From assembly GCF_900167145.1 (NCBI RefSeq), contig NZ_FUWG01000002.1, forward strand, positions 333,557 through 397,556: DNA of 64,000 bases, in the 5' to 3' direction. The notes under the pieces are model-generated. The model had not been told where the DNA came from, ran no database searches, and saw only the letters and a program-made list of their open reading frames with translations. Positions 17,878 through 27,667 of this stretch are shown here, piece after piece. The stretch comes from Treponema porcinum (GTDB lineage: Bacteria; Spirochaetota; Spirochaetia; Treponematales; Treponemataceae). The position numbers were made by a program, and so were the translations under genes. Numbering within the stretch: position 1 is the first letter of the stretch; the number at the start of each line of letters is the position of its first letter.

Positions 17878-19407
17878 TTATACAAGAATAAGTTTATAGC
17901 CGAAAACAGACTCAAACAAATCTCCCTTTTCCGAAAGGGCAACCTGCTCCAGGGCAACGTTCTTGCTTCCCTTTGTCCTGATTATCATCGAGTCTTTCTG
18001 CTGCCTGAGCGTAAAGTCGGAGAATGATTTTCCGTGACTTCTGTCAAGCGCGTCTGCAATGCGGAGAATTGCCGTCAGTTTTAAGATAGTCATTCTGTCG
18101 CTGCGTGCAAGAATCTGGAACTGCTCATTGTCCTGCGGCTGCTGTCTTCCGCGGTGATAGCGTGCAATTGTAGCCAGAATGACATTTTCCGTGTGCGTAA
18201 TTCCAAAAATCTCTGAGTGACGGATAATGTATTCTGAATGAAGGTTATGCTCGTCCATACGGATAAAAATTCCAATATCGTGCAGGATGGCAGAAACTTC
18301 AAGCAGAAGAAGCGTGCGTTCGTCAAGGGAAATTTCATTTTTCAGGTGATTGTAAAATTTTACGCAGTATTCGCGGACTCGTTCGGCATGCTTTTCGTCA
18401 CCGTGATATTTTCTTAGCAGACTCATCGCAGACGCTTTTATCTGCTGGTGGAATTCTGCCTTAAGTTCTTCGCCCGGCGTTTCGCGCTTGCTTATAATCA
18501 GTCCGTCACGGATGTTTGTTTCCGGCACGATGATTGTATGAACTTTTGTGTAGTGGACGAACATTTTGTAAATCAAAAGACTTACGTGAAGCGTCTGCGC
18601 GTCATTATACGATATTTTAAAGCGCGCCACACATTCGTCGATTGAATATTCCTGAAGTTCGTCAACAAAATTTTCAAAATCTTCGCGGTCAATAGACCAC
18701 AGGAATGTTGAAATCGGCTTTCCGGCGTTTATTGCCGCAAGCGTTGCGTCTGCGCCTACGGCGATAAACTGTTTTACCTGCGATATGTTCAGCTCGCTTT
18801 CAAGAGAGCCTTTCGTGTTGTTCGTGTATTCTTCAAGATAACGCTGAATGTCGGCAAGGGATTCCGACTGGCTTCGCATTTTTGCTTCAAGACGCACGGT
18901 TCCAAGTCTGAAACTGTGCGCACCCGCCATTTTGCCTTTTTTCATCAGCATCATTTCGGTAGAACCGCCGCCTACTTCAAGAATAACGGTGTCTTCCGAG
19001 CGCAGTTTTGCGTCCTCTTCATTAAGCCGGTCGGCAACGGCAAGATACATCAGCCGGTTTTCCTCAATGCCGTCTATGACTTTAATTCTAAAGCCTGTTG
19101 CAATGAGGATTTTATCCATTACAGGGTCTTTGTTTTTTGATTCGCGGAATGCGCTTGTTGCAATGATTGTCGTCTGTTCCGGCGTAATTCCCCAACCTGC
19201 AAGCTGCTCTTTATAATGAAGAAGAATATTCAGGCACTGAGACTGTGTTTCCCGGCTGATAACTCCTGCCGTAAATACGTCACGTCCTAGAGAAACCGGC
19301 ATTTCAGCCCTATCGAGGATATTTCGTTTTTTGTCAGCGGTAAACTCAGCGACAAGCAGGCGTACACCTGTTGAGCCGATTTCAATGACTGCTTCTGGTG
19401 TTGCCAT
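17878..19407 (-). CDS. Ppx/GppA exopolyphosphatase with HD domain
   Basis: A 509-residue phosphatase that removes phosphate from polyphosphate or pppGpp. The actin-like fold has the phosphate loop IEIGSTGVRLLV at the start, ATSAFRESKN and EVGGGSTEMM. The C-terminal part carries an HD-type motif, LLEVSAILHDIGIF. ATG 19407 was chosen because GGGAG lies 8 bases upstream; the upstream in-frame extension has no family similarity. Position between a glycoside hydrolase gene and ppk makes polyphosphate the likelier substrate, though Ppx and GppA cannot be separated by sequence alone. Confidence 0.9.
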   Translation of the reverse strand: MATPEAVIEIGSTGVRLLVAEFTADKKRNILDRAEMPVSLGRDVFTAGVISRETQSQCLNILLHYKEQLAGWGITPEQTTIIATSAFRESKNKDPVMDKILIATGFRIKVIDGIEENRLMYLAVADRLNEEDAKLRSEDTVILEVGGGSTEMMLMKKGKMAGAHSFRLGTVRLEAKMRSQSESLADIQRYLEEYTNNTKGSLESELNISQVKQFIAVGADATLAAINAGKPISTFLWSIDREDFENFVDELQEYSIDECVARFKISYNDAQTLHVSLLIYKMFVHYTKVHTIIVPETNIRDGLIISKRETPGEELKAEFHQQIKASAMSLLRKYHGDEKHAERVREYCVKFYNHLKNEISLDERTLLLLEVSAILHDIGIFIRMDEHNLHSEYIIRHSEIFGITHTENVILATIARYHRGRQQPQDNEQFQILARSDRMTILKLTAILRIADALDRSHGKSFSDFTLRQQKDSMIIRTKGSKNVALEQVALSEKGDLFESVFGYKLILV

Positions 19408-19439
19408 TCTCGCACTCCCATTGTGAATTGCGGTAACCG

Positions 19440-20870
19440 CTATAGTTTGTCTATAAGCATAGAACACTTGCCCGACGGAATCGGAAGTGTCTTTTTCTTC
19501 TGGTCAAGAATATTGATGGTAAAGTAGTAAAGTTTTTCACTTTCCATCTGGATTTCCCAGCCACGATTACTCTTGTTGCTCAAGATAGTAATCAGGTTGC
19601 GTTTAAGGGAAAGATTTTCTATACCCATTATTTCAAGGTTCGGGATAATCCAGTCAACCGTTTTGCGTGGAAGGCTGATTGAAAGTCCTATGACATTTTC
19701 AATCATCAGCGCAATGGTAGAAAGACCTGAGCCGGCAAGGAAATGCATGCGCGGAAAATCCGGGTGTTCAGACCAGGACGCTTTTCCTTCTTTGCACGGA
19801 AGGTAAGCCTCGTAGATGTCGCCTTTCTGGTTATCATCGTTGGGCATAAGTCCTTCAAGGATAAAATACAGGTGACGGATTGAACATTCGCGTGCAAGTT
19901 CGTACTGCTGGTATTTTTCAAGTCCCTTGATGACCATAAAATTAAACATAGGGAAGACGCTTCCGCGGAATCCTTCTCCATTTTCCCGGAAATTCGGACT
20001 GTCTGCCGAAAGTGTAGGGAACGGATGTTCGGTACCGAACGTTGTAGGATTATTCAGGTGTGCAATAAGCATTTCTGACTTGTCTGCATTCGGAATTTCT
20101 GCAAGAAGCGGCCAGAAACCGGCGATTGTTTTTTCGATAAGATGGTTTCCGTCCTTATCAAGGTCGTGGTAGAAACCTGTTGCATTATCCCACATCAGCG
20201 AGTTAATACGCGTCTTTATGGAGAAGTACATACGGCGGTACTGGAAGCTTAAGTCCTTGTCGTTCAGAATGTCGCCGAGCGCAGACATATGGGAAGCGTT
20301 TATTGCCATTGCCGCATTAAAGTCAACAGGATAATATACGTTTTCGCGAGGTGCGTTCATCATTGTTGATGCAACTGCCGGTACGGCATACAGTCCGTTT
20401 TCCTGCTTAAACGTGGCATCAATCCAGTTCATGTATTTCTGCAGGACAGGCATAACTTCCTTTATGCGCTTTTTATTTGCAGATTTGTGGTATAAGTTGA
20501 ATTCCGCCCAGGCAAAAAGAGGCATTCCGATTCCTTCCGGGTTTTCAGAAGAAAGAAGAGGCTGGTTTGTCTTTACGTCATACTTCCAGCGGATAGCACC
20601 GTTTTCTTCCTGTCGGGCATAGAAATAATCAATGTTCTTGTTTGCATCAAAATTACGGTTTGAGTACACAAGAAAAAAAGACGAGAAGATTGATTCAAAC
20701 TGATCTATAATAAACTTGCCGTCTACCGGATAGATAAAATATCCGTCCGCAGATTTTTCTTCCGTTTTCGGATCAATCCAGTAATCCGAAAGCATGTTCC
20801 AAGATTTATTATAAATATCTACAAAATCCTGATCGTAAAAATGGATTTTTGGGAAATCGTGTTTGTTCAC
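19440..20870 (-). CDS. MGH1/GH63-like glycoside hydrolase
   Basis: A 476-residue (alpha/alpha)6-barrel-type protein similar to the trehalase/mannosylglycerate-hydrolase group (GH37/GH63). Visible family segments include the GFYHDLDKDGN stretch, FRGSVFPMFNFMVIKGL and GDIYEAYLPCKEGK near the C-terminus, where the acidic catalytic residue of such enzymes lies. There is no signal peptide, so it acts in the cytoplasm. The start codon is GTG with AGGAG five bases upstream. It is the first gene of the leftward Ppx-Ppk-ATPase operon. The sugar substrate is not predictable here. Confidence 0.75.
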   Translation of the reverse strand: MNKHDFPKIHFYDQDFVDIYNKSWNMLSDYWIDPKTEEKSADGYFIYPVDGKFIIDQFESIFSSFFLVYSNRNFDANKNIDYFYARQEENGAIRWKYDVKTNQPLLSSENPEGIGMPLFAWAEFNLYHKSANKKRIKEVMPVLQKYMNWIDATFKQENGLYAVPAVASTMMNAPRENVYYPVDFNAAMAINASHMSALGDILNDKDLSFQYRRMYFSIKTRINSLMWDNATGFYHDLDKDGNHLIEKTIAGFWPLLAEIPNADKSEMLIAHLNNPTTFGTEHPFPTLSADSPNFRENGEGFRGSVFPMFNFMVIKGLEKYQQYELARECSIRHLYFILEGLMPNDDNQKGDIYEAYLPCKEGKASWSEHPDFPRMHFLAGSGLSTIALMIENVIGLSISLPRKTVDWIIPNLEIMGIENLSLKRNLITILSNKSNRGWEIQMESEKLYYFTINILDQKKKTLPIPSGKCSMLIDKL

Positions 20871-21035
20871 AAAAACTCCTAAGATCTGCTTTTGGTAAAA
20901 GCCAAAACATTTCTTCTAGTATACCATATTTTATCTAAAAACGATATAATTTTTATGTTTTTTATGTAAAAAGATAAAAAATGACGCGGTTCGGCTTGTG
21001 CCGGTCTGTACAGTTTTTATCTTCTGGAGATTTTT

Positions 21036-23387
21036 ATGTATCAGTCATTTGTTTATATTGAAGCCAGAATACAGTTGCCTCCTGTTGATTCTGTGTTCAG
21101 GGAGGACGAAAAGACGCACCGGATTTCGGTTGATTCTGATGTTCTGAAAAAAGTTCTGATTCTTTCCCGGGCGCTTGGCTGTACAGTTCCAGATTTGTCT
21201 GATATAGAGCATATCACCGGAAACATAATAAAGCCGGAGACTGAAAAAAACTTTACCGGCTATTCAATAAAAATTGCAGAAAGCGGTTCGATGAATATTC
21301 TGTTTCACAGCCGCCAGAAGTCTGTTTGCATAGAAGAAGTACGCATAGAGGAAGATGCCGGCCGGCTTACGCACGCAAACGGAATTGCCAGAATGGATTT
21401 TTCCTGCGCCGGCTATCCGAGTATGCGCATAAAGACTGCTCCGTCGTTTGAACTTGGCGAAGAAGTGCAGATTTTTCTGGAGGAACTCCGCCGGCTTTCG
21501 CAATACCTTCACCTTACGGCAGAAGGCGCCGGCGACAGCGCAATACGGTGCAATGCGTACGTTGCGCTTGCTTTGTATCCCGGAAAACCTGATTATTACG
21601 TAAAGCTCAGGAATTTAAATTCGTTTAATTTTGCGCGAAAGGCAGTAAATGAAGAACTTACGCGTCAGGAAAATATGCTTTCCTGCGGAGAGGAAGTTCC
21701 GGCACAGAGCCGCATCTGGAACGAGCATAAGTCCTGCACGGAATTCTATCAGGAAAGGACAGATTTACCGGCGCGTTTTGAAAAGATAAATCCGTGCCAG
21801 ACGTTTAATATAGAAAAAGCCTCACAGAATATTGAACTTGAAGAAAACGTTGAACTTCCTGAAGCGCGGCGGCAGCGGTTGAAAAAGCAGTACGGCGTTT
21901 CCAGATTGCGCGCCGAATTCCTTTGCGACTACAAGGACAGGGCTGATTTTTTTGAAAATACTGTTGCGCTAGGGGCAAAACCTCTTAATGCGGCGCATTG
22001 GATGGCATCCGAACTTACGCGCCTTTTGAACAAGAAAGGCATTCTCATTTCCCAGTCCAAAATGAAGCCGGAGAATTTTGCATTCATCATAAAAAAACTT
22101 GATTGCGGAGAAATGCACAGCGCCACGGCGAAAACGCTTTTACGCGCGACTTTTGAAACCGGCACTAATCCTGAAAAACTTATAAAGACTCTTAATATTT
22201 CCGAAATCGGTACTGAAAGGGAGCTTCTTCCGTATGTAAAAAAGGTAATTTCGGAGAATGCAGAACTTTGCAAGACGCTTAAAAGCGGAGAAATGCCGCC
22301 GCTTGAATTCCTTACCGGTCTTGTAATGAAAGAAACAAAAGGAAAGGCTGTTCCGCAGATTGTAAAGGCGCTCATCAAGCAGGAACTGAACATCAGCGTA
22401 ATTTATATGATTACGACAGGCGGTGCAATTTCTGCGGTTCGTCACGCTGACGGAACGATTACAAGCGGCGATTCGTCTGCCCTGAAGGAGATTGCAGGAA
22501 TTGTTGCACCTGATATTCCGGTTCAGATAATTTCTGCCGGTCAGTATTTGAGTGAAGAACTTGAACCTGCAAACTGGGCGGAACTTATAAGCGAAGTTGC
22601 CTCCCGCATAAACGCAGGAACGGCAAACGGCATTGTAATAACGCACGGAACATACACCCTTTCTTATACGGCTGCCCTGCTTTTCTGGCTTTTTTCAGAT
22701 GCAGGTGTTCCTGTTGTGCTTACAGCATCTTCTTCCCTGCCGTCAGAATCTTCCGAAGCGGCAGACAATCTCCGGCTTGCAATAAAAACGGCCGTGGAGC
22801 AGAAAAACGGTGTATATGTAACGTTCGGCGGAAAAATACTTTCTCCGCTCAACCTGCATTTTGACCGTCCTGGAAGTTTCTGCAACTGGAATTTGAAAGA
22901 ACAGCTGTACACCGACACCGGCCCGATTGCAATGCAGTTCAGCGGAATTGGCGAACTTGATAAAGAAGTAATTACACGTCTTTTAGTTGAGGCAAGCGGC
23001 AAGATGTTTATGTGCCGTCTTTATCCGGGATTTAGGAGCGATTTGTACAAGTCGATAATCGCCTACTCAAAAGTCCATTCGATATTCCTTGAAATGTACG
23101 GAATAGGAAGCGGCAATATGAAAAATTCTGACTTTTCGCTAAAGCCGCTGCTGCTTTCCGGGAACAGCAAGGGAATACGCTTTTACTGTACGTCCCAGCA
23201 GAAAATAAATCTTGATTTTTCGCAGTACGTAACGGCACTGAACGTATGGCGCGAAGGTGCAGTTCCTATGGGCTACCTTACGACGGAATCCGCCGTGGCG
23301 CTTTACTTTGCGTGCGCCATAGCCGCAGACAATGAGGTGGAATTCGACGAACTTATGGAAACGTACGCATCGCTTTATTCAAACTAG
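21036..23387 (+). CDS. GatB-like / L-asparaginase-like fusion protein
   Basis: A 783-residue protein. Residues 1-450 follow a complete GatB/GatE layout: EEDAGRLTH (105-113), LRNLNSFNFARKA (191-203), the helical region, and the GatB tail ending MKETKGKAVPQIVKALIK (431-448). Residues about 455-783 follow the type I/II asparaginase fold: ITTGGAIS (459-466), GIVITHGTYT (532-541) and VPVVLTASSSLPS. Archaeal GatDE pairs the same two families as separate subunits. The usual catalytic Thr of TGGT is Ala464 and the Asp of HGTD is Tyr540, so asparaginase chemistry is probably lost. GatB Cys residues for metal are also missing. CTGGAG lies upstream of the ATG. Confidence 0.82.
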   Translation: MYQSFVYIEARIQLPPVDSVFREDEKTHRISVDSDVLKKVLILSRALGCTVPDLSDIEHITGNIIKPETEKNFTGYSIKIAESGSMNILFHSRQKSVCIEEVRIEEDAGRLTHANGIARMDFSCAGYPSMRIKTAPSFELGEEVQIFLEELRRLSQYLHLTAEGAGDSAIRCNAYVALALYPGKPDYYVKLRNLNSFNFARKAVNEELTRQENMLSCGEEVPAQSRIWNEHKSCTEFYQERTDLPARFEKINPCQTFNIEKASQNIELEENVELPEARRQRLKKQYGVSRLRAEFLCDYKDRADFFENTVALGAKPLNAAHWMASELTRLLNKKGILISQSKMKPENFAFIIKKLDCGEMHSATAKTLLRATFETGTNPEKLIKTLNISEIGTERELLPYVKKVISENAELCKTLKSGEMPPLEFLTGLVMKETKGKAVPQIVKALIKQELNISVIYMITTGGAISAVRHADGTITSGDSSALKEIAGIVAPDIPVQIISAGQYLSEELEPANWAELISEVASRINAGTANGIVITHGTYTLSYTAALLFWLFSDAGVPVVLTASSSLPSESSEAADNLRLAIKTAVEQKNGVYVTFGGKILSPLNLHFDRPGSFCNWNLKEQLYTDTGPIAMQFSGIGELDKEVITRLLVEASGKMFMCRLYPGFRSDLYKSIIAYSKVHSIFLEMYGIGSGNMKNSDFSLKPLLLSGNSKGIRFYCTSQQKINLDFSQYVTALNVWREGAVPMGYLTTESAVALYFACAIAADNEVEFDELMETYASLYSN

Positions 23388-23411
23388 TCAAACTGGTGCG
23401 GTGGCGCGCGT

Positions 23412-24119
23412 TTATCCTCCGAGATATGCGCTTTTTACGGAATCGTCGGCGATAAGGTCGGATGCCTTGCCGCTTTTTGTAACCGTTCCCGTTTCAAGAA
23501 CGTATGCGCGGTCAGCAATGGAGAGTGCCTTAAACGCATTCTGTTCTACAAGCAGGATTGTCGTTCCGTCTGCATTTATACGCCTGATAATTTCAAAAAT
23601 CTCGTCAACAAGAATAGGAGCAAGACCCATAGAAGGCTCGTCAAGGAGAAGCAGTTTCGGTTGAGCCATAAGCGCGCGTCCCATTGCAAGCATCTGCTGT
23701 TCGCCGCCGCTTAATGTTCCGGCATTTTGGCGGATTCTTTCTTTAAGGCGCGGGAAAAATCCGAATACACGTTCCATATCCCTTTCTATTCCGTCCTTGT
23801 CTTTTCTAAGGTATGCACCAAGTTCAAGGTTTTCAAGAACAGTGAGATTTGCAAATATGCGGCGGCCTTCCGGAACCTGTATCAAATTCTGGCGGACGAT
23901 TTTGTCCGGGTGAACGGCGGTAATGTCGTTTCCGTTAAAGAAAATCGAGCCGGACTGTTTTTTTATGATATTGGATATTGAGTTTAGCGTAGTCGTTTTT
24001 CCTGCGCCGTTTGCTCCGATAAGGGTGATGATTTCGCCCTCGTCAACATAGAACGAAATGCCGCGTACGGCTTTTATTGCGCCGTAAGAAACGCACAGGT
24101 CTTTTACTTCAAGCATCAT
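23412..24119 (-). CDS. livF: Branched-chain amino-acid-type ABC transporter ATPase LivF
   Basis: A 235-residue ATPase. Walker A GANGAGKT, the signature LSGGEQQM, Walker B LLLLDEPSMGLAP and the switch His region are all present; VPEGRRIFANLTVLENLELG is typical of LivF. It starts at ATG 24119 with GGAGG eight bases upstream, inside the last codons of livG; the TAG of livG lies one base before the ATG. It is the last gene of the four-gene leftward liv cluster. Confidence 0.92.
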   Translation of the reverse strand: MMLEVKDLCVSYGAIKAVRGISFYVDEGEIITLIGANGAGKTTTLNSISNIIKKQSGSIFFNGNDITAVHPDKIVRQNLIQVPEGRRIFANLTVLENLELGAYLRKDKDGIERDMERVFGFFPRLKERIRQNAGTLSGGEQQMLAMGRALMAQPKLLLLDEPSMGLAPILVDEIFEIIRRINADGTTILLVEQNAFKALSIADRAYVLETGTVTKSGKASDLIADDSVKSAYLGG

Positions 24120-24120
24120 T

Positions 24121-24912
24121 CTATTCACCTCCAAGGTACGCTTTGATAACCTGCGGATTTGATTTTATTTCCTCAGGTGTGCCGGACGCGATGATTTTTC
24201 CGTAATTAAGAACCATAATCCGTTCGCAAATTCCCATAACAAGTTTCATATCGTGTTCAATCAGAAGAATTGTCAGGTTGAATTCCCTGCGGATAAAGGC
24301 AATCATTTCCATAAGTTCGTGCGTTTCCTGCGGATTCATACCGGCTGCCGGTTCGTCAAGAAGAAGCAGTTTTGGATTTGAGGCAAGCGCGCGCACGATT
24401 TCAAGCTTGCGCTGTTCTCCGTACGGAAGGTTTTTTGCAAGTTCCCTGCATTTTCCGTCTATTTTAAACAGCGAAAGAAGCTGCATTACTTTTTCCGTCA
24501 TAATCTGTTCGTCGCGGCGGAAACGTGATGTGCGGAATAAAACGTCAAGCGGATTTGAGATGCGCGAATTGTGGAGCGCAATGCGTACGTTGTCAAGAAC
24601 GGTAAGGTTTCCGAAAAGGCGGATATTCTGGAACGTGCGCGCAATTCCCAGCTTGTTCAACTGTGCAGGATTAGCCTTGTTTATTACGCGGACTTTATTT
24701 TCCCTGTCCCAGTATGACAGCTGACCGGAAGTAGGCGTATAAATTCCGCTTACCATATTGAACATCGTCGTTTTTCCAGCACCGTTCGGTCCGATAAGAC
24801 CAATCAGTTCGCCTTCGTATAAGTCAAAACTTGCATCGCTTACAGCGCAAAGTCCGCCGAAAACAATTGAAATGTCGGAAGCCTGAAGAACCAGATTTTT
24901 TTCGCTGCTCAT
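24121..24912 (-). CDS. livG: Branched-chain amino-acid-type ABC transporter ATPase LivG
   Basis: A 263-residue ATPase with Walker A GPNGAGKT, the LivG marker GIARTFQNIRLFGNLTVLDN, signature LPYGEQRKLEI and Walker B LLLLDEPAAGMNP. Its ATG overlaps the livM stop by one base, with GGGAGG upstream. Together with LivF it powers the LivHM permease. Confidence 0.92.
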   Translation of the reverse strand: MSSEKNLVLQASDISIVFGGLCAVSDASFDLYEGELIGLIGPNGAGKTTMFNMVSGIYTPTSGQLSYWDRENKVRVINKANPAQLNKLGIARTFQNIRLFGNLTVLDNVRIALHNSRISNPLDVLFRTSRFRRDEQIMTEKVMQLLSLFKIDGKCRELAKNLPYGEQRKLEIVRALASNPKLLLLDEPAAGMNPQETHELMEMIAFIRREFNLTILLIEHDMKLVMGICERIMVLNYGKIIASGTPEEIKSNPQVIKAYLGGE

Positions 24913-25934
24913 TATTCTGCCTCCCTGCGTGATTTTCTGGAAAACGCATTTTTTATGCGCGCCGGGAGCGTTTTAAGTCCGCCGCTTTTTATCCATTCAA
25001 ATGCGTTTACAAATGAGAATTCTTTTGTACCTAAAAGTCCCTGTGGACGGAACAGCATTACAAGAATAAGGACTACCGGGTAGAACAGAAGCCTGTAGTT
25101 CTGGAGAAATCTGAGTGATTCCTGAAGGAAAGTAAGTACATAGGCTGCAAGAACGCTTCCTGTCATAGAACCCATACCGCCAAGAACTACGAAAATCAGA
25201 TAGTCAATGCTTTTTGTAAAGGCAGCCTGTTCCGGCTTGATAAAACCGATGAGCATAACGTAGAGGGAACCGCCTATTCCTGCTACAAAACTTGCAAGGA
25301 CAAAACCCGTCATTTTGTAGCGGAAAACAGGAATTCCGCAGGAGTTTGCCGCAATTTCATCTTCGCGGACGGCAAGAATTGCGCGACCGTAGGAAGAACG
25401 GATTACGTTCTGCACAAGTACGATTATAAGCACAAGGACTGACGTAATTGTAAGGACGGCAATAGTCGAATCCATCGTAAGGATTGTGTTGAAGGACTTT
25501 CCGTTAGGACCGCCCGTAAGTTTTTTCATATTTACAAGGACGACGCGGATAATTTCGCCGAATGCAAGCGTTACGATTGCAAGATAGTCGCCTTCCAGCT
25601 TAAGCGTCGGAAAACCGATGAGAAATCCGAACAGCGCAGTAACTATTCCGGCAAGAACGACGGACACCGGAAGCGGAACGTGAAGTATTGTATTGAATAA
25701 AATCGTTGAATATGCGCCGAGCGCCATAAATCCTGCCTGCCCCAGACTTAGCTGACCGGTAATTCCGCTTATCAGGTTTACGCTTATCGCCATAATTGCA
25801 TAAACGCCTGCCTGTGAAAGAATACCGGCGATGTATTCGTCGATTACGCCGGATGCTACAAGAACGGTAGGAATGAGGATTGCAGCGGCTGCGATTACAG
25901 TCAGAAGGATTGTGTGCTGAATGTGTTTTTTCAT
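24912..25934 (-). CDS. livM: Branched-chain amino-acid-type ABC permease LivM
   Basis: A 340-residue inner-membrane permease with about nine hydrophobic segments. LivM marks are GQLSLGQAGFMALGAY, GDYLAIVTLAFGEIIR and the EAA-like loop AVREDEIAANSCGI. It lies 11 bases after livH and is coupled to livG. The C-terminus is basic and cytoplasmic. Confidence 0.92.
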   Translation of the reverse strand: MKKHIQHTILLTVIAAAAILIPTVLVASGVIDEYIAGILSQAGVYAIMAISVNLISGITGQLSLGQAGFMALGAYSTILFNTILHVPLPVSVVLAGIVTALFGFLIGFPTLKLEGDYLAIVTLAFGEIIRVVLVNMKKLTGGPNGKSFNTILTMDSTIAVLTITSVLVLIIVLVQNVIRSSYGRAILAVREDEIAANSCGIPVFRYKMTGFVLASFVAGIGGSLYVMLIGFIKPEQAAFTKSIDYLIFVVLGGMGSMTGSVLAAYVLTFLQESLRFLQNYRLLFYPVVLILVMLFRPQGLLGTKEFSFVNAFEWIKSGGLKTLPARIKNAFSRKSRREAE

Positions 25935-25945
25935 AAATGCCTCCG

Positions 25946-26887
25946 CTATACCTTTACCGATGTTTTCTTTCCGAAAAGTCCAGTCGGCTTTATAAGAAGA
26001 ATGACAATCAGAATTCCATAAGAAATTGCGTCGGCATACTGGGAACTGAGGTAGCCTTTTGTAAGCGTTTCTGCAATTCCCAGAATTATTCCTCCTGCCA
26101 TTGCACCCGGAATTGAGCCTATTCCTCCGAGAACCGCCGCAACGAAGGCCTTTAGTCCCGGAATGTAGCCCATCATAGGGTCAATGAGCGGATACGCTGT
26201 AGCATAAAGAACTCCGCCTGCGCCGGCAAGAATCGAGCCGATAAGGAACGTTACTGCAATAATACGGTTTACGTTTATTCCCATAAGGGCGGATGCCTGA
26301 AGGTCATAGGAAACGGCCTGCATCGCTTTTCCGGTTTTTGTATGGTTTACGATGAAATTCAGAAGAATCATAAGGACGGCACTTGTAATGATGACAATCA
26401 GTGTCGTGGTTGAAACGGAAACTACATTGAACGTAAAATTGTGAACCGGCATAGTCGGGAACGGGCGCGGATTAGGCCCTACGAACGGAAGGATGCGCAT
26501 AAGATTCTGGAGAATGAGCTCTACTGCAATCGCGGTAATCAGCGAATTAAGGCGCGGAGCAGAGCGCAGCGGACGGTATGCAAAACGTTCAATCAGAATT
26601 GCAAGAAGTCCGCAGAGAACCATAGCAGCGATGAATGCGCCTGTAAGACCGGGAACGGTAGCACCCAGACACATAAGGACAAAATATCCTGCGTATGCAC
26701 CCATCATCATAACGTCGCCGTGTGCAAAGTTAATAAGTTTTACAATACCGTAGACCATTGTGTAGCCTAAGGCGATAAGCGCATAGATACTGCCTAAAGA
26801 CAGACCGTTAATAAGCTGCTGCAGGAACTCTGAAAGAAAACCTGAGTTCTGCCCAGCGTATAAAAAAAGCATAGCACCGGATTCCAA
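25946..26887 (-). CDS. livH: Branched-chain amino-acid-type ABC permease LivH
   Basis: A 313-residue permease, first gene of the leftward liv cluster. LivH marks include SIYALIALGYTMVYGIVKL, INFAHGDVMMMGAY and the late VLGGIGSIPGAMAGG. TTG at 26887 is chosen as start because GGGAGG lies five to six bases upstream; the ATG at 26872 would be too far. No periplasmic substrate-binding protein (LivJ/K) lies beside the cluster, so its solute is undefined; urea- or amino-acid-type systems use the same permease family. Confidence 0.9.
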   Translation of the reverse strand: MESGAMLFLYAGQNSGFLSEFLQQLINGLSLGSIYALIALGYTMVYGIVKLINFAHGDVMMMGAYAGYFVLMCLGATVPGLTGAFIAAMVLCGLLAILIERFAYRPLRSAPRLNSLITAIAVELILQNLMRILPFVGPNPRPFPTMPVHNFTFNVVSVSTTTLIVIITSAVLMILLNFIVNHTKTGKAMQAVSYDLQASALMGINVNRIIAVTFLIGSILAGAGGVLYATAYPLIDPMMGYIPGLKAFVAAVLGGIGSIPGAMAGGIILGIAETLTKGYLSSQYADAISYGILIVILLIKPTGLFGKKTSVKV

Positions 26888-27085
26888 TTTTTCCTCCCGG
26901 CATAAAATGAAATAACTTTACTATTTTACTTATCCGTAGAATATTAGTAAACTCCCTGATTAAGATACAAAACAGATTTTTGCCTTTAAAAAGCTTTTTT
27001 TTCGTTTTGTATTGTGTAAAAATTTGATTTCAAATATCTTACAGACGGAACATTTTTTCTGGTTTTTAATGGGGATTTTACGAAA

Positions 27086-27601
27086 ATGAAAAAAAATTAT
27101 TTCATGGTAAAGGCCGTCTTTCTTTTGGCGGCAGCTGTCCTTCCGGTGCTTTTAGGTTCTTGCAGTAAAAAAAACGTACAGTCCGACGCACCAGATTCAG
27201 AGACTGCCCTCCAGTCGTATGCCGGCTCTTCCGTAACGGAAAACGGTATAAAAATTGACTTTGATTTTACTGCGCTCAATGCAACGATGGTGTATTCGGA
27301 AGTGTTCAATATGCTTGTAGAACCGGCTCATTATAACGGGAAAAAAATACGTGTCCGGGGAACGTTCAGTTCATTTATTCCTAACGGAAAGACGGAACGT
27401 GCTTATATGGTTGTGGTGTCTGATGAACATGCCTGCTGTCAGCAGGGAATTGAATTTAAACTATCCGGAGTGTGTAGTTTTCCCAAAGATTATCCGCCGC
27501 TTGATTCGGAGATAGAGATTATCGGTACCTTTATCCTTACGCAGACGGAAGAAGGTTATGACTATTTTTACATTGCCTGTGATGAAATTACGGAACTGTA
27601 A
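27086..27601 (+). CDS. Lipoprotein, OB-fold-like
   Basis: A 171-residue lipoprotein with lipobox LLGSC near residue 26. The mature part has a conserved pattern of the kind NGKKIRVRGTFSSF and SEIEIIGTFILT, resembling small OB-fold-like exported proteins. It contains a Cys pair HACCQQGIEF that may bind metal. I do not recognise a defined function. It diverges from livH, so it shares the promoter region, and it precedes the MATE pump. Confidence 0.7.
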   Translation: MKKNYFMVKAVFLLAAAVLPVLLGSCSKKNVQSDAPDSETALQSYAGSSVTENGIKIDFDFTALNATMVYSEVFNMLVEPAHYNGKKIRVRGTFSSFIPNGKTERAYMVVVSDEHACCQQGIEFKLSGVCSFPKDYPPLDSEIEIIGTFILTQTEEGYDYFYIACDEITEL

Positions 27602-27667
27602 GGCTTTTTGCAGGAACAGCAGGCGGCGCGGGAGGGATTACAAAAGTGCTTGAATGGCAGGCAGCAG

